Made by a program: the position numbers and the translations under genes. 64,000 nucleotides of DNA, taken from assembly GCF_002776525.5 (NCBI RefSeq), contig NC_045435.1, forward strand, positions 129,842,555 through 129,906,554, in the 5' to 3' direction. The notes below the pieces were generated by a model, which searched no databases, was not told where the DNA came from, and saw only the letters and a program-made list of their open reading frames with translations. The stretch is from Piliocolobus tephrosceles. Its lineage: Eukaryota > Chordata > Mammalia > Primates > Cercopithecidae. Positions 44,668 through 55,109 of the stretch are shown piece after piece; position 1 is the stretch's first letter, and each line of letters opens with the position of its first letter.

Positions 44668-46215
44668 GAGTACCTTGGTAGTGTCCTAAACAGAGGCTCT
44701 AGCCAGTGCTGCCTTTCCTTCTGAATGTCCCAACATCTCATGTGCTGGCTTCATCCACCACTGAAACTTTCACTTTGGATCAAAGCTAGGCCACCTCCTT
44801 CTACCCTCAGTGCCTGAGATGAAGCCTGTGACTCCTTCTTTTGCTCTCTACCTTTCCAGAAGTCTTTGTGGCCTCCTTCAGTGCTTGGTCAAGGACAGGA
44901 TTTGCTTGAATCATCTCTGGCCTTTTCTTGCTAATCTGATGGTGTGGGCAAGTTCTCAAGGGGTAGAGCATATACTTATCTACTTATCATCTGGGTATTT
45001 GTGACTTTCTGGTCATTTTTTGAGTCACCTGTGATTCCGACTTCCAGTCAGAATCAAGGGTTCTCAAGGGTTAATTGTTGCTTCTGGAAAAAATTCTGTG
45101 ATCATTCTGAGATGGGTCATTTGATTCCTTTGCCTTCTTTGCTCCTTCCTCCCTCCACCCCCACATGACATCTACTTCCTGAGCTGAGACATATGCTCTC
45201 CTTTTGGTGCTCTCTGTACTTCTTTTTGTCACTGAGCATACCTCATTGTTTTGTCATGGTCTCTTCTTGTGTTTCATTTTCCCTGAGGACAAGGAACTAT
45301 GGGTTCTAACTTTATATCACCAGTACTTGGTACAAAATAAGCAATGAATAAATGTTTATTAAACAGATGAACAAATGAATGGATGGAGTAAACTTTGAAC
45401 TTGGAATTAAAACTTTTTATTAACACATTCAGTTTATACAAAGACAGTGCCAGGGGCAGCCATGTTTCTGAGAAATTTGTTACCAGTGGCAGCTGAACAC
45501 CAGAGAAAGCCAGGTTTTTCATAAAAGTATTGAAGTGGGAACTAGGTTTTGATATGAATCTATTTTAATCTATTTTCAACCCACTCTGTCAAGCACTGGC
45601 TAGAACAGTAAAGAGAGAGTAAGAATTTTCCTCCATGGTCATGTATATCTCTTGTAGAGATTTCACTTCACTTGTTCATTCATTCATTCAACATTTGTCA
45701 GGTGCTAATATGCATTCATATGGACAATAGATCAAGGGGTTGATTATGTTTCCAGCGTGTTGCCCCTTTGCTTAATTGTTTAACAGAGAGAAGCTTCTGC
45801 GTTATTTTGAAAATGACACAATTGGGCATCATCTCTGAAGAGTCTAGATGGATGTTACACTGTGGTTTTCATTTCCTGGTGTCAGTCCTATAGAGCAAGT
45901 ATGTGCAAAGTGAATCCCTGGACTTCTCTGTGCATTGTCTAATGCTGGGTCACACCACAAGGTGTAATACAGATGCTCTAGTGATTTTCTTGCATGGCTG
46001 TGAACACACACAGTCTTTTCATTACCTGCTTTACACTTGCCAGTTTGACTCAAATCAAGGTATTCCTAACTCCTGGATTTCACTCTGTGTTATAGGGGAA
46101 AAACTGAAACAACACTCTCTAAGGAAAAGTGTAACTTGAGGAGGCCGTAATCACTTTCTGGTTATCTTCTCATTACAGATTGTGCTATCTCAACTCTAGC
46201 AAGATTATTAGATCT
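44668..46215. other. Intergenic sequence, nothing firmly assignable
   Basis: Includes an L2-like tail at 45290-45380 ('caatgaataaatgtttatta'). No splice-flanked exon was recognised. Confidence 0.4.
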
Positions 46216-46221
46216 TGTGAC

Positions 46222-46516
46222 TTTTTTTTTCTTGAAACAGAGTTTTGCTCTGTCACCCAGGCTGAAGTGCAGTGGCATGATTATGGTTCACTGCAGCCTC
46301 TACCTCCTGAGCTCAAGTGATCCTCTTGCCTCAGCCTCCCAGTAGCTGGGACTACAGGCATGTGCCACCACACCCAGCTAATTTTTCCATTTTTTTTGTA
46401 GAGACAGGGTCTCTGTATGTTGCCTGGGCTGGTCTTGAACTCCTGGGCTCAAACCATCCTTCCTCCTCAGTGTTCCAATGTGCTGGAATTACAGGCTTGA
46501 GCCACTGTGTCTAGTC
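46222..46516 (-). repeat. Alu, full length
   Basis: Antisense arms from 'tttcttgaaacagagttttg' to 'gagccactgtgtctagtc'. Confidence 0.92.
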
Positions 46517-46825
46517 CCTTATAGCATTTTGAAAACAATCTTACTCCTCATTTCATGTCTCATTTCAAGTTATTTTCTACTTGCCTCACTTACATTCACC
46601 TATTTTTAAAGTTGGATGTATTCCTAAAAGGTACCTTATATCATTTCTGGAATAAGAAAGAGATAAGCAAACAAACAAAAAAAGGCATAATATTTGTTTT
46701 GCAGGGAAATGGAACAATAGAATGATCAGGACAAAATTACTTGGTTTGAAGTAAAATCTATTGTTTAGTTGTCCTTGGTGTACCCTCTAACATAGCTGGA
46801 GAAAAATACAGTTCATTTCTGGGTT

Positions 46826-47115
46826 TTTGTTTGTTGGTTTGTTTTGAGACAGAGTCTCACTCTGTTGCCCAGGCTGGAGTGCAGTGGTGTGATTACAGCT
46901 TACTGCAGGCTCAACCTCCCAGGCTCTAGTGATGCTTTCACCTTAGCCTCTCTAGTAGCTAGGACTACATGCCTGGCTAATTTTTTTGATTTTTAGTAGA
47001 GATGAGGTCTCATTACATTGCCCATGCTTGTTTCAAACTCCTGAGCTCAAGTGATCCTCTTGCCTCAGCCTCCCAAAGTGCTGGAATTACAGGTATGAGC
47101 CACCATGCCCAGCCA
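46826..47115 (-). repeat. Alu, near full length
   Basis: (TTTG)-type tail then antisense arms ending 'gccaccatgcccagcc', with a deletion in the middle ('gactacatgcctggctaatt'). Confidence 0.92.
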
Positions 47116-47486
47116 GTAATTCTGTGTTTCTAAGAAATTTTTATTATTACAGTATAACATTTGCTTCTGAATGTTATTGGCCATCCAAATCTTATTACTT
47201 TTATTTAAATACATCTATTAAAACAACGTAGACTCCAATAGCCTTTGCTTAATTATTTTTTTTTGAATAAGCTAGTAGTAAATTTACTGCAAAAATGAAA
47301 ATCCTAACAGTTTCACAAGATACTTGCTTCCGGTTTACTAAAAAAAAATGTGTATTTAATTTAGTTGGCTTATTTTGCAGTTCTATAATAGAGTTTTTCT
47401 GTGGTTTTCTTTTGGGAACAAAATTCAGTTTACTTCCTATCTTTCAAAATTCTTATTGGCAATGACTAATTCCCCTGTATGAAATT

Positions 47487-47488
<2 letters not shown>

Positions 47489-47546
<58 letters not shown>

Positions 47547-47547
47547 G
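47489..47547. repeat. (CA)n(GA)n compound microsatellite
   Basis: About 19 CA units followed by about 10 GA units. Confidence 0.95.
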
Positions 47548-47593
47548 GAAAGGACTAGAATTAAATTGAGCGCAATATTAAAGATGACTATCT

Positions 47594-47886
47594 GGCCCGG
47601 TTCTGTGGCTCACACCTGTAATCCTACCACTTTGGAAGGCCGAGTCGGGGGATCACTTAAGGCTGGGAGTTCGAGACCAGTCTGGGCAACATGGTGAAAC
47701 TCTGTCTCTACTAAAAATACAAAAGTGAGCCAGGTGTGGTGACATGTGCCTGTAATTCCACCTACTCGGGAGGCTGAGGCACAAGAACCACTTGAACACG
47801 GGAGGCAAAGGCTGCAGTGAGCCAAGATTGTGTCACTGTACTTCAGCTTGTGTGACAGACTGAGACTCTGTCTCAAAAATACAAAA
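47594..47886 (+). repeat. Alu, full length
   Basis: From 'ggcccggttctgtggctcac' to 'actctgtctcaaaaatacaa'. Confidence 0.93.
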
Positions 47887-48079
47887 AGATTTACCACTAT
47901 TGTTATTTTGAATTATTCAATTCCCTTAAATAAGTCTAGCTGCCTTGAAATATGAGATGATTGATAGATGATAGATATAGATGTTTTCCACTTGGGAATA
48001 TTTTCATTTTTAATAATTTTTAAAAGAAGCAATGTAAATTTCTTATAAATCGAAGAAAATATAAATCAAATTAAATGAC

Positions 48080-48861
48080 TGAAATGGGTCTCAATCATTT
48101 TAGTGGTTTATTTTGCCAAGATTGAGGATGCGTCCAGGAGAAAGGAGCACAAAACCACAGAAACATCTATGACCCATTCTTTTTCCAGATAAGGTTTGAG
48201 ATTTCAATATTTATTTATTTATTTGAGACAAAGTCTGGCTGTGTCACCCAGGCTGGATCCACCCACTTCAGCCTCCCAAAGTGCTGGAATTACAAGTGTG
48301 AGCCACCACACCTGACCTGAGATTTCAATATTTAAAGGAGAAAGAGCAGGTAGTAGGGGAAAGAGGAAGGAAAAAATGGGGAGGAAGAAAAGAGGAAGGA
48401 ATAAAAGGGGCAAGCAGTTGCATCTTTGGAGTCTTTGATCAGCATTCACTGAATCCACATTTTACATGGGAAAGGAGGGGATATAGGAATAAGTATGCAT
48501 TCATCTCATGCTGGTGAATCTGCATTTTTACATAAGATAAACATAGAGTAGAGGAAGTAGTCAAATATGCATTTGTCTCAGGTGAGCAGAGGGATGACTT
48601 TCCCCCATGCCTGTGATGAGAAGCTGTTAATTTACATTGTCAGGTTAACATTCAATGAAGCTGTTTTAGGGTAAAGATTTTGGGGCCCCAGAAAGAATTT
48701 CCTTTTGAATAAATTGTGAGGGAAGTATGTAGCCTTTTCTCTTTGTAGCTATCTAGTTAGGAACAAAATAGGAAGCAGTTTTGTGTGACTTAGTTCTCAA
48801 GCTTGACTTTTTCCTTTGGCATAGTGAGTTTGGAGTCCTGATATTTTTATTTTGTTTCACA
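48080..48861 (-). mobile_element. LTR-like element, family not assigned
   Basis: On the minus strand a TG...CA-bounded unit begins TGTGAAACAAAATAAAAATA and ends GATTGAGACCCATTTCA. It reads like a class I ERV LTR I have seen but cannot name. It is interrupted by an Alu with a clean 16-base duplication. No target duplication of its own was seen. Confidence 0.5.
48214..48318 (-). repeat. Internally deleted Alu with 16-bp target duplication
   Basis: The antisense start 'tttgagacaaagtctggctg' is joined directly to 'tccacccacttcagcctccc', losing roughly 170 bases. Perfect flanks GAGATTTCAATATTTA lie at 48198-48213 and 48319-48334. Confidence 0.93.
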
Positions 48862-49749
48862 CCCTTGTTACATGTCATTATCATTTAGTAATGTAAATAA
48901 CATTCTGGCATTAGACATGAAGCAACATGGTAAAAGACGCTGTCCCATTATCCCGCTAATCTCAGCCAATCAAGGCCTTTGGGGCTCAGCACCCCAAAAG
49001 TGTTTTTTTAATGATGTACAATAACAGATTTCATTTAGGGCTTTGTTGCGATTTGCCCTTATGTGCAAATTTTTGGTGCTATTCTGATACATTTTAGCTC
49101 AATTATTTTAATATCTCACTTGATAGAAACTAAACGTTTACTCATCAATGAAAAGGAAGAGGCTAAAGGCAAAATGGAAAAAGAAAGAGAGAAATACTTT
49201 AATGTAGATTAAGATGTGAATCTAGGAACCTCTTTTTCACAAAGATAGTGTGGGGAATGGCAAGAGTGAAAATAAAAAATAAAATAAAACAGAATCCTCA
49301 GTATTAACCAAATTCCTAGAAAGAAGGCTAACTAAAGGCAGGAAAAGAAAAAAAGGCAAGTTAATGGATTAGTAGCAAGAACCAGGCCCCCTATCTCCCA
49401 GTCACTCAGCCTCCCTGGAATACTCTATGCTTCCACTTGCTCCTTTCCTTTCCATTCCCTCTTCTATTTCCTCTGGTAGCTCTTAGCAGGGAAACAATAT
49501 AATTTGACACTAAATCGTGAACGGTGGGTAGGTCTAATCCCTCTTGTTCCACACTAGCACCAAATTTGAAATTCAGTGTAAGGGGTGTCCCCTGAAACTA
49601 CATTTCACTCTCTCCCAAAGAACAAAGAGTTGAGAAGTAAGTCCCAGGAAGTGTAGGAGCTACAGAGTTCTGGCACCCTTCTATGTCTTGAGGGTCCTCC
49701 ACCTCCGACTCTCAACTTTGCTTTCTGTTCTAAAGCAACCTTATCATTG

Positions 49750-49875
49750 AACTGGCTGAGGTGGTAGCATCACTTCAGCTCAGGAGGTTGAAGCTGCAGT
49801 TAGCAGTGAGCCACTGCACTCCAGACTGGGTGCCACAGCGAATCTCTGTCTCAAAATAATAATAATAATAATAAA
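49750..49875 (+). repeat. Alu 3' fragment with (AAT)n tail
   Basis: 'ggctgaggtggtagcatcac' to 'aatctctgtctcaaaataat' and about seven AAT units. Confidence 0.85.
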
Positions 49876-50277
49876 AGTCATTCTTGAGTTATTAGGCTGG
49901 GGTGGCTCATCTGTAATTTCAGCACTTTGAGAGGCCATGTTGGGAGGATTGCTTGAGCCCAGGAGTTCAAGACTAGCCCGGGCAACACAGTGATATAGAA
50001 GTTAAAAAGGAATTACTTAGGCAAATAATGAGGGTAAGGATGTCCTCAGTAAGGTTTTCCTTTTAATGAAAAGCAGCCCCCAAATCATTTTCTTTTCTAA
50101 CAAAGAGCAGTCTGTAAAATTGAGCTGCAAACATAGACAAGCAAACTGGAAGCCTGCATGGGTGAACGCTGGCAGCTGTGCCAATAGGAAAAGGCTACCT
50201 GGGACTAGGCATGTTCAAAATGGTGGCGCCATCTTCCCTTCTCTTTGCCAGCCACGTGTACAGTAAGAAGCAGGCAA

Positions 50278-50556
50278 GCCGGGCCCGGCGGCTCACGTCT
50301 GTAATTCCAGCACTTTGGGAGACCAAGGCGGGCGGATCACGAGGTGAGGAGATCGAGACCACAGTAAAACCCTGTCTCTACTAAGAATACAAAAAATTAG
50401 TCGCGCGGTTGCGGGCGCCTGTAGCCCCAGCTGCTCAGGAGGCTGAGGCAGGAGAATGGCGTGAACCCGGGAGGCAGAGCTGGTGGTGAGCCGAGATCGT
50501 GCCACTGCACTCCAGCCTGGGTGACAGAGTGAGACTCCGCGTCAAAAAAAAAAAAA
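50278..50556 (+). repeat. AluY inside the LTR, with target duplication
   Basis: Full Alu with 'gccgggcccggcggctcacg' head. Flanks AAGCAGGCAA at 50268-50277 and 50557-50566. A small deletion removes 'CATCCTGGCTAACA'-like sequence. Confidence 0.93.
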
Positions 50557-50806
50557 AAGCAGGCAACATGCTTGCGAAGGCAAAGACACCATTTGCATAA
50601 TAATTAGGGTGGGGCAGCCAGTTTCCTTGTGTATTATGTAAATGTCACACCTAGTCCAACCAATCTATGGGCCCTATGTAAATCAGACACCGCCCCCTCA
50701 ATCCTGTCTGTAAAATTCGGTGCCAGAAGTCCGATTTGGGCTCCTCTCTCTCCCAGGAGGCAGCTTTTCTCCTTTCTCTTTCTTTTGCCTATTAAACCGC
50801 TACTCT

Positions 50807-51090
50807 TTTGACATGGAGTCTCGCTCTGTCGCTCAGACTGGAGTGCAGTGGCGCGATCTCAGCTCATTGCAACCTCCGCCTCCTGTTCAAGCGATTCTCC
50901 TGCCTCAGCCTCCCGTGTAGCTGGGACTACAGGTGCGTGCCACCATGCCCGGTTCATTTTTGTATTTTTAGTAGAGATGGGGTTTCACCATATTGGCCAG
51001 GCTGGTCTCAAATTCCTGACCTTGTGATCTGCCCGCCTCGGCCTCCCAAAGTGCTGGGATTACAGGTGTGAGCCACGGGCGCCCGGCCTT
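50807..51090 (-). repeat. Alu inside the LTR, antisense
   Basis: Antisense arms from 'tgacatggagtctcgctctg' to 'cacgggcgcccggcc'. The LTR phrase 'attaaaccgctactctt' is cut here and resumes 'ttaacaaacctctgctctta'. Confidence 0.92.
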
Positions 51091-51240
51091 AACAAACCTC
51101 TGCTCTTAAACTCACTCCTTGTGTCTGTCTGTGTGCTTAATTTTCCTGGTATGAGGCAATGAACCTTGGGTATCACCCCAGAAAATGATGCGGCTTCAAC
51201 AATGGGACCCCATCTCTAAAAAAAAAAAAAAAAAAAAAAG

Positions 51241-51524
51241 GCCGGGCGCGGTGGCTCAAGCCTGTAATCCCAGCACTTTGGGAGGCCAAGACGGGCGGAT
51301 CACGAGGTCAGGAGATCGAGACAATCCTGGCTGACTCGGTGAAACCCCGTCTCTACTAAAAAATACAAAAAAACTAGCCGAGCGAGGTGGCGGGTGCCTG
51401 TAGTCCCAGCTACTTGGGAGGCTGAGGCAGGAGAATGGCGTGAACCCAGGAGGCAGAGCTTGCCTGGCCGAGAGAGCGAGACTGGGCGAGAGAGCGAGAC
51501 TCCGTCTCAAAAAAAAAAAAAAAA
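51241..51524 (+). repeat. Young AluY with deletion-duplication near its 3' end
   Basis: Near-consensus young Alu (GGCCGGGCGCGGTGGCTCAA, AAAAACTAGCC). After 'gaggcagagcttgc' about 45 bases of the usual right arm are absent and 'gagagagcgagact' occurs twice (about 51469-51482 and 51488-51501). It sits in the A-tail of the split Alu arm. Confidence 0.92.
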
Positions 51525-51629
51525 AAATGTAAACCAGTAATGCTCAGAATTTGTTATAAATTGATAATATAGCATATTTCTTGGTATTTTAGTCATTTTG
51601 TACACTTTTTTTTGAATCCTACCTGTATT

Positions 51630-52180
51630 AGTCGAGGGATCTCTAGATGGACAGAACTACTAGCATAGATGTATATATGAAGGGGAGTTTATTAAAGAGT
51701 ATTGACTTATACCATCACAAGGTGAAGTTCCAAACTAGGCCTTCTGCAAGCTGAGGAGCAAGGAAGAGAGTCTGACTCACCAAATCTCAAAAGTAGGGAA
51801 GCCAACAGTGCAGCCTTCAGTCTGTGGCCAAAGGCCCGAGAGCCCCTGGCAAACCACTGGTGTAAGTCCAAGAGTCCAAAAGCTGAGGAACTTGGAGTCT
51901 GATGTACAAGGTCAGGAAGCATCCAGAAAAGGAGAAAGCTGAAAGCTGGAAGACTCGGCAAGTCTGCTCGTTCCACCTTCTTCTGCCTGCTTTATCCTAG
52001 CTGTGCTGGCAGCTGATTAGATGGTGCCCACACATATTGAGGGTGGGTCTGCCTCTCCCAGTCCACTGACGCAAATGTTAATCTCCTTTGGCAACACCCA
52101 CACAGACACACCCGGGAACAATACTTTGCATCCTTCAATCCAATCAAGCTGATCCTTGATTGATATTAGCCACCACACGC
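51630..52180 (-). mobile_element. LTR-like repeat (MLT2/ERVL type suspected)
   Basis: Minus-strand wording 'gtgtggtggctaatatcaat', 'gggtgttgccaaaggagatt', 'ccaccctcaatatgtgtggg' and the end 'aataaactccccttcatata', 'ctagagatccctcgactaat' match an ERVL-type LTR, probably the MLT2 group. It lies directly downstream of the ERICH6 stop codon and in the same direction. Confidence 0.6.
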
Positions 52181-52253
52181 CCCAACCTTCACCCAAATAA
52201 ACCTCAACCAAAAAAAACCTCAACAAAACAAATGAAAGCACCATCATTCTTGG

Positions 52254-52517
52254 TTAAATTTCTTCATTTATTATATTTCTTATTGTCTTCATTGTATCTT
52301 GCTTTATACCAGAACTGTGACAGAGGGCAATTAGTTTTAGAGCAAGTGAAGACAGGTAGGAAGGTTGCTTTAATTTTTCCCAAACCTGGCTTGAGGGAAA
52401 ATTCACACATCCTTCAAGTTTATGAAACAGGCGACGGATCTTTATTAAACTGGCCAGCAGAAGAAGGTCATCTCCATTCATGTATCGGAGGACTGGAATC
52501 TCCTCAGGGTTTGGTAG
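52254..52517 (-). CDS. ERICH6: ERICH6 last coding exon
   Basis: The acceptor is TTCTCTTTGCTGAAAAG. In phase 0 it continues KVK into LPNPEEIPVLRYMNGDDLLL, then LIKIRRLFHKLEGC..., and ends IRNIINEEI with TAA at 52254-52256 (87 codons plus stop). The joint KVK|LPNPEE is seamless and the helical LLLASLIKIRRLFHKL segment is the usual end of the FAM194 domain. The gap of 6.6 kb to the preceding exon holds no other exon I could recognise. Confidence 0.85.
   Translation of the reverse strand, partial: LPNPEEIPVLRYMNGDDLLLLASLIKIRRLFHKLEGCVNFPSSQVWEKLKQPSYLSSLALKLIALCHSSGIKQDTMKTIRNIINEEI
52267..52272 (-). terminator. ERICH6: Candidate ERICH6 poly(A) signal inside the CDS end
   Basis: On the minus strand AATAAA lies within 'ata ata aat gaa', 10 bases before the stop codon. 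T/G-rich sequence follows the stop, as cleavage factors prefer. Its use is not shown. Confidence 0.35.
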
Positions 52518-54100
52518 CTTTTCAGCAAAGAGAAAGAGAAGGAAACTCAGAGTCCAGCAGTGAAACTGGGGAGGGAGGTGGGAGGAGCTGAGTCATGGCA
52601 CTTATGTGGGGTTGGATTCCCTGATGACGGTCCACTCTAATTCATCCGTAAGCAGGGGCGGTGGTGTTATTCCAATCTGAATGAGGAAAGAGCTGAAACG
52701 CTGTGGAGACTTGAGAGACCAAATGGAATATGGATACCTTCAAAAGCTTATAATTTATTCATGTAGTTTAACCAGCACCTACTGAGGGGATCACAAAGAT
52801 GCCTCAGACACAGTCCCTTGCCTGGAAAGTGCCCAGTTGGGGAGGTAGGGTGAGTGCTGGTCTGAAGGCTGGGTGTTCACTGGGAAGGCACTGAGAAGAG
52901 CAGTTTTCCTCAGAGAAGGTAGGACTGGGAAAAACGAAAACTCCCTTTCCTGCTCCTAAATGTGCCCCAAACTCCAGGAGGCCATTCCAGATTAACCTCT
53001 CCATTACTCTTCTTTGGCCTCTGCTCTCCCCACTCCCTCACAGCTTTTGACAATTCAAGGCAGGTGTGGTCTTCCTGCAGCTGCAGAAACTGAATGGATT
53101 TGCCAGGACAGTCTTGCCTGAGGTGTTTTCAGTCTGTAGCTTCAAGGCCAGCCTAGGAGGGGCATTTAGCCTCTCCGGGACAGGTTAAATGCAAGCAGAA
53201 CTACTACCCTCCGCAAGCTGAGTGACCACTTACTTGCAAAAGATGGTACTTACAGTATCATTTCTGTATTTCACTCCTCCTTCCAAAGAAAGGAAGAAAT
53301 GGAGGAAGGAAAATGTATGAGATGGACAAACAACAAAGAATAGGTCAGAATCCTTTACCCCAAATATCATACGACGACAGAAAACTTTTTTACAGATTAA
53401 GTCAATGATGGCTCTAATAAAAAAGATTTCTTTTTTCCCCCTTTGTTTCCAGTGGGGTTGGAATAAGAATGATTTCATCGGCAGGATAATTTTAAGGAAT
53501 TCCTGAACATCAAAAAGCAGATGAGACCATATGGATATAGAGAGAAATGACCACATGAAACCGCTAAGCAAAAACACATATACTCTGAGCTCAAATGTAA
53601 CAGAAATGGGAAGCAGGAGGGGATCCGAGGTAAACATTAGGCAGATCAATTGGGAGGCAGGCTCCTCACCTTTTCCTTTGTGTTGAGTACTGGTGCCCAC
53701 GGGCTGAGGCTGGCAGCGGGCACCAGCGCTAGCCTTCTACCCCTTAGCAGCACAAATTGTCTCCACAATTATCTGAAGCAAACTTTAGTAAGCAGAACAG
53801 GGAAACAGGAATTCTCAAATCCAAGTTGAACGCACGACTGAGAATCACCTAATAGTTGACGCCACTAAAGAGAGGCACCAGATTTACCTATCAGAGAAAC
53901 TTATACTCAAGGAAAAAGAATTAGGAGATAGAGAAAGACTTTAGGAAATTTATCCATATTTAAATAGTTAATCTTTTCTTAGGGACTTGAGAGAATATTG
54001 TTAAGGAAGAAAAACAACCAGAGGATTTGGAAGTTAATTTTATGCATATTATAAAAGATACGTTAATTTTAAACCAACCATTAAAATATAGTGTATTAAA
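52518..54100 (-). other. ERICH6 intron sequence, largely repeat-free
   Basis: No Alu. A 156-codon open stretch on the minus strand (53230-53700) has no family resemblance that I recognise and no clear acceptor with donor. The rest shows nothing assignable. Confidence 0.45.
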
Positions 54101-54116
54101 AGACTGAGTCTGTTAG

Positions 54117-54285
54117 CTGGGCATGGTGGTGCATGTCTGTAGTCTTAGCTACTTGGGAGGCTGAGGCAGTATGACGGCTTGAACCCAGGAGTCTGCAGTT
54201 ACAGTGAGCTATGGTCACGCCACTACACTCCAGCCTGGGTGACAGAGCAAAACCCTGTCTCTAAAAACAAACAAACAAAAAACCC
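54117..54285 (+). repeat. 5'-truncated Alu with target duplication
   Basis: Right arm from 'ctgggcatggtggtgcatgt' to 'caaacaaacaaaaaaccc'. Flanks ACTGAGTCT(G/A)TTAG at 54103-54116 and 54286-54299. Confidence 0.92.
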
Positions 54286-55109
54286 ACTGAGTCTATTAGG
54301 TTGAGGAAAGCAACAAAATCCAACTATATGTGATTTGCAAGAGAACATGTAACTCAAAACTACATGAAAAAGGTTGAAAATCAAAGGATGAAAAAATATC
54401 AGACAAATGCTAACAAAGAGAAAGTAAGCGTAAGAATTTAACATCAGATGGAACAGCACTTAAGGTAAAGGCTACTAAAAAGGAAATTAGGAATAACGTA
54501 TGTTGATAATATTACTACCTTTATTGTCAAAATAAAAACAAAACTCTCACTAATACACTAGGGCACAAAACGGGAACAGCTGAAGAGCGAATGAGTGAGG
54601 GGAAAGAATGAGCTGGCCTGGGCGAAAGGTACAACTCACAAAGAAGAGAGTCAGCATCTTTAATTTTCTGATCGCAGAGCTTCAAAATACATACAGCAAA
54701 AGCTGATTGAAACACTAAGAACAATGAAGAAATTCACAATCATTTTGGGAAACTTTCATACATTTCTCAGAAGTAAATCCAATGACATAAAAATAAAAGG
54801 ATAGAAAGGGAGGTGTGACTAGAACAACTAGACATAGAATTTTGTACCAATAAACTATAAAACATTTTGGTTAAATATACATGGAACACTTATATAAAAA
54901 TTATGCAACCAACCACTAAGAAAATATCAATACATTCTAAACAGGAAGAAAAAAACTACAAGTCAGATTTCCTGACCATTTTGAAACGAACAAGAAAGGG
55001 GTAAATCTTTTTATCTATTTGAAAATTCAGTGACTACTGCATTGAAGTCAAACTAGGTATTCTAAATTATTTAGAAGTGAAAGAAAATGACAGCACTATA
55101 TATTAAAAC

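Larger units (their letters stand above)
49991..51198 (+). mobile_element. Class I ERV-type solo LTR (family not assigned), with two Alus inside
   Basis: Bounded TGATATAGAAG ... GCGGCTTCA. Retroviral LTR wording includes 'ggccctatgtaaatcagaca', 'cctctctctcccaggaggca', 'gcctattaaaccgctactct' (ATTAAA poly(A) signal) and 'ccttgggtatcaccccagaa'. Six-base flanks ACACAG (49985-49990) and ACAATG (51199-51204) are both one or two changes from the ACATAG of an Alu arm, so they are a decayed target duplication. Without its Alus the LTR is about 640 bp. Confidence 0.82.
49894..51240 (+). repeat. Alu monomer split by an LTR insertion
   Basis: The left half 'ttaggctggggtggctcatc...cccgggcaacacag' (49894-49990) and the right half 'acaatgggaccccatctcta' plus A20 (51199-51239) are the two parts of one Alu arm. 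The LTR at 49991-51198 lies between them. Confidence 0.82.
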
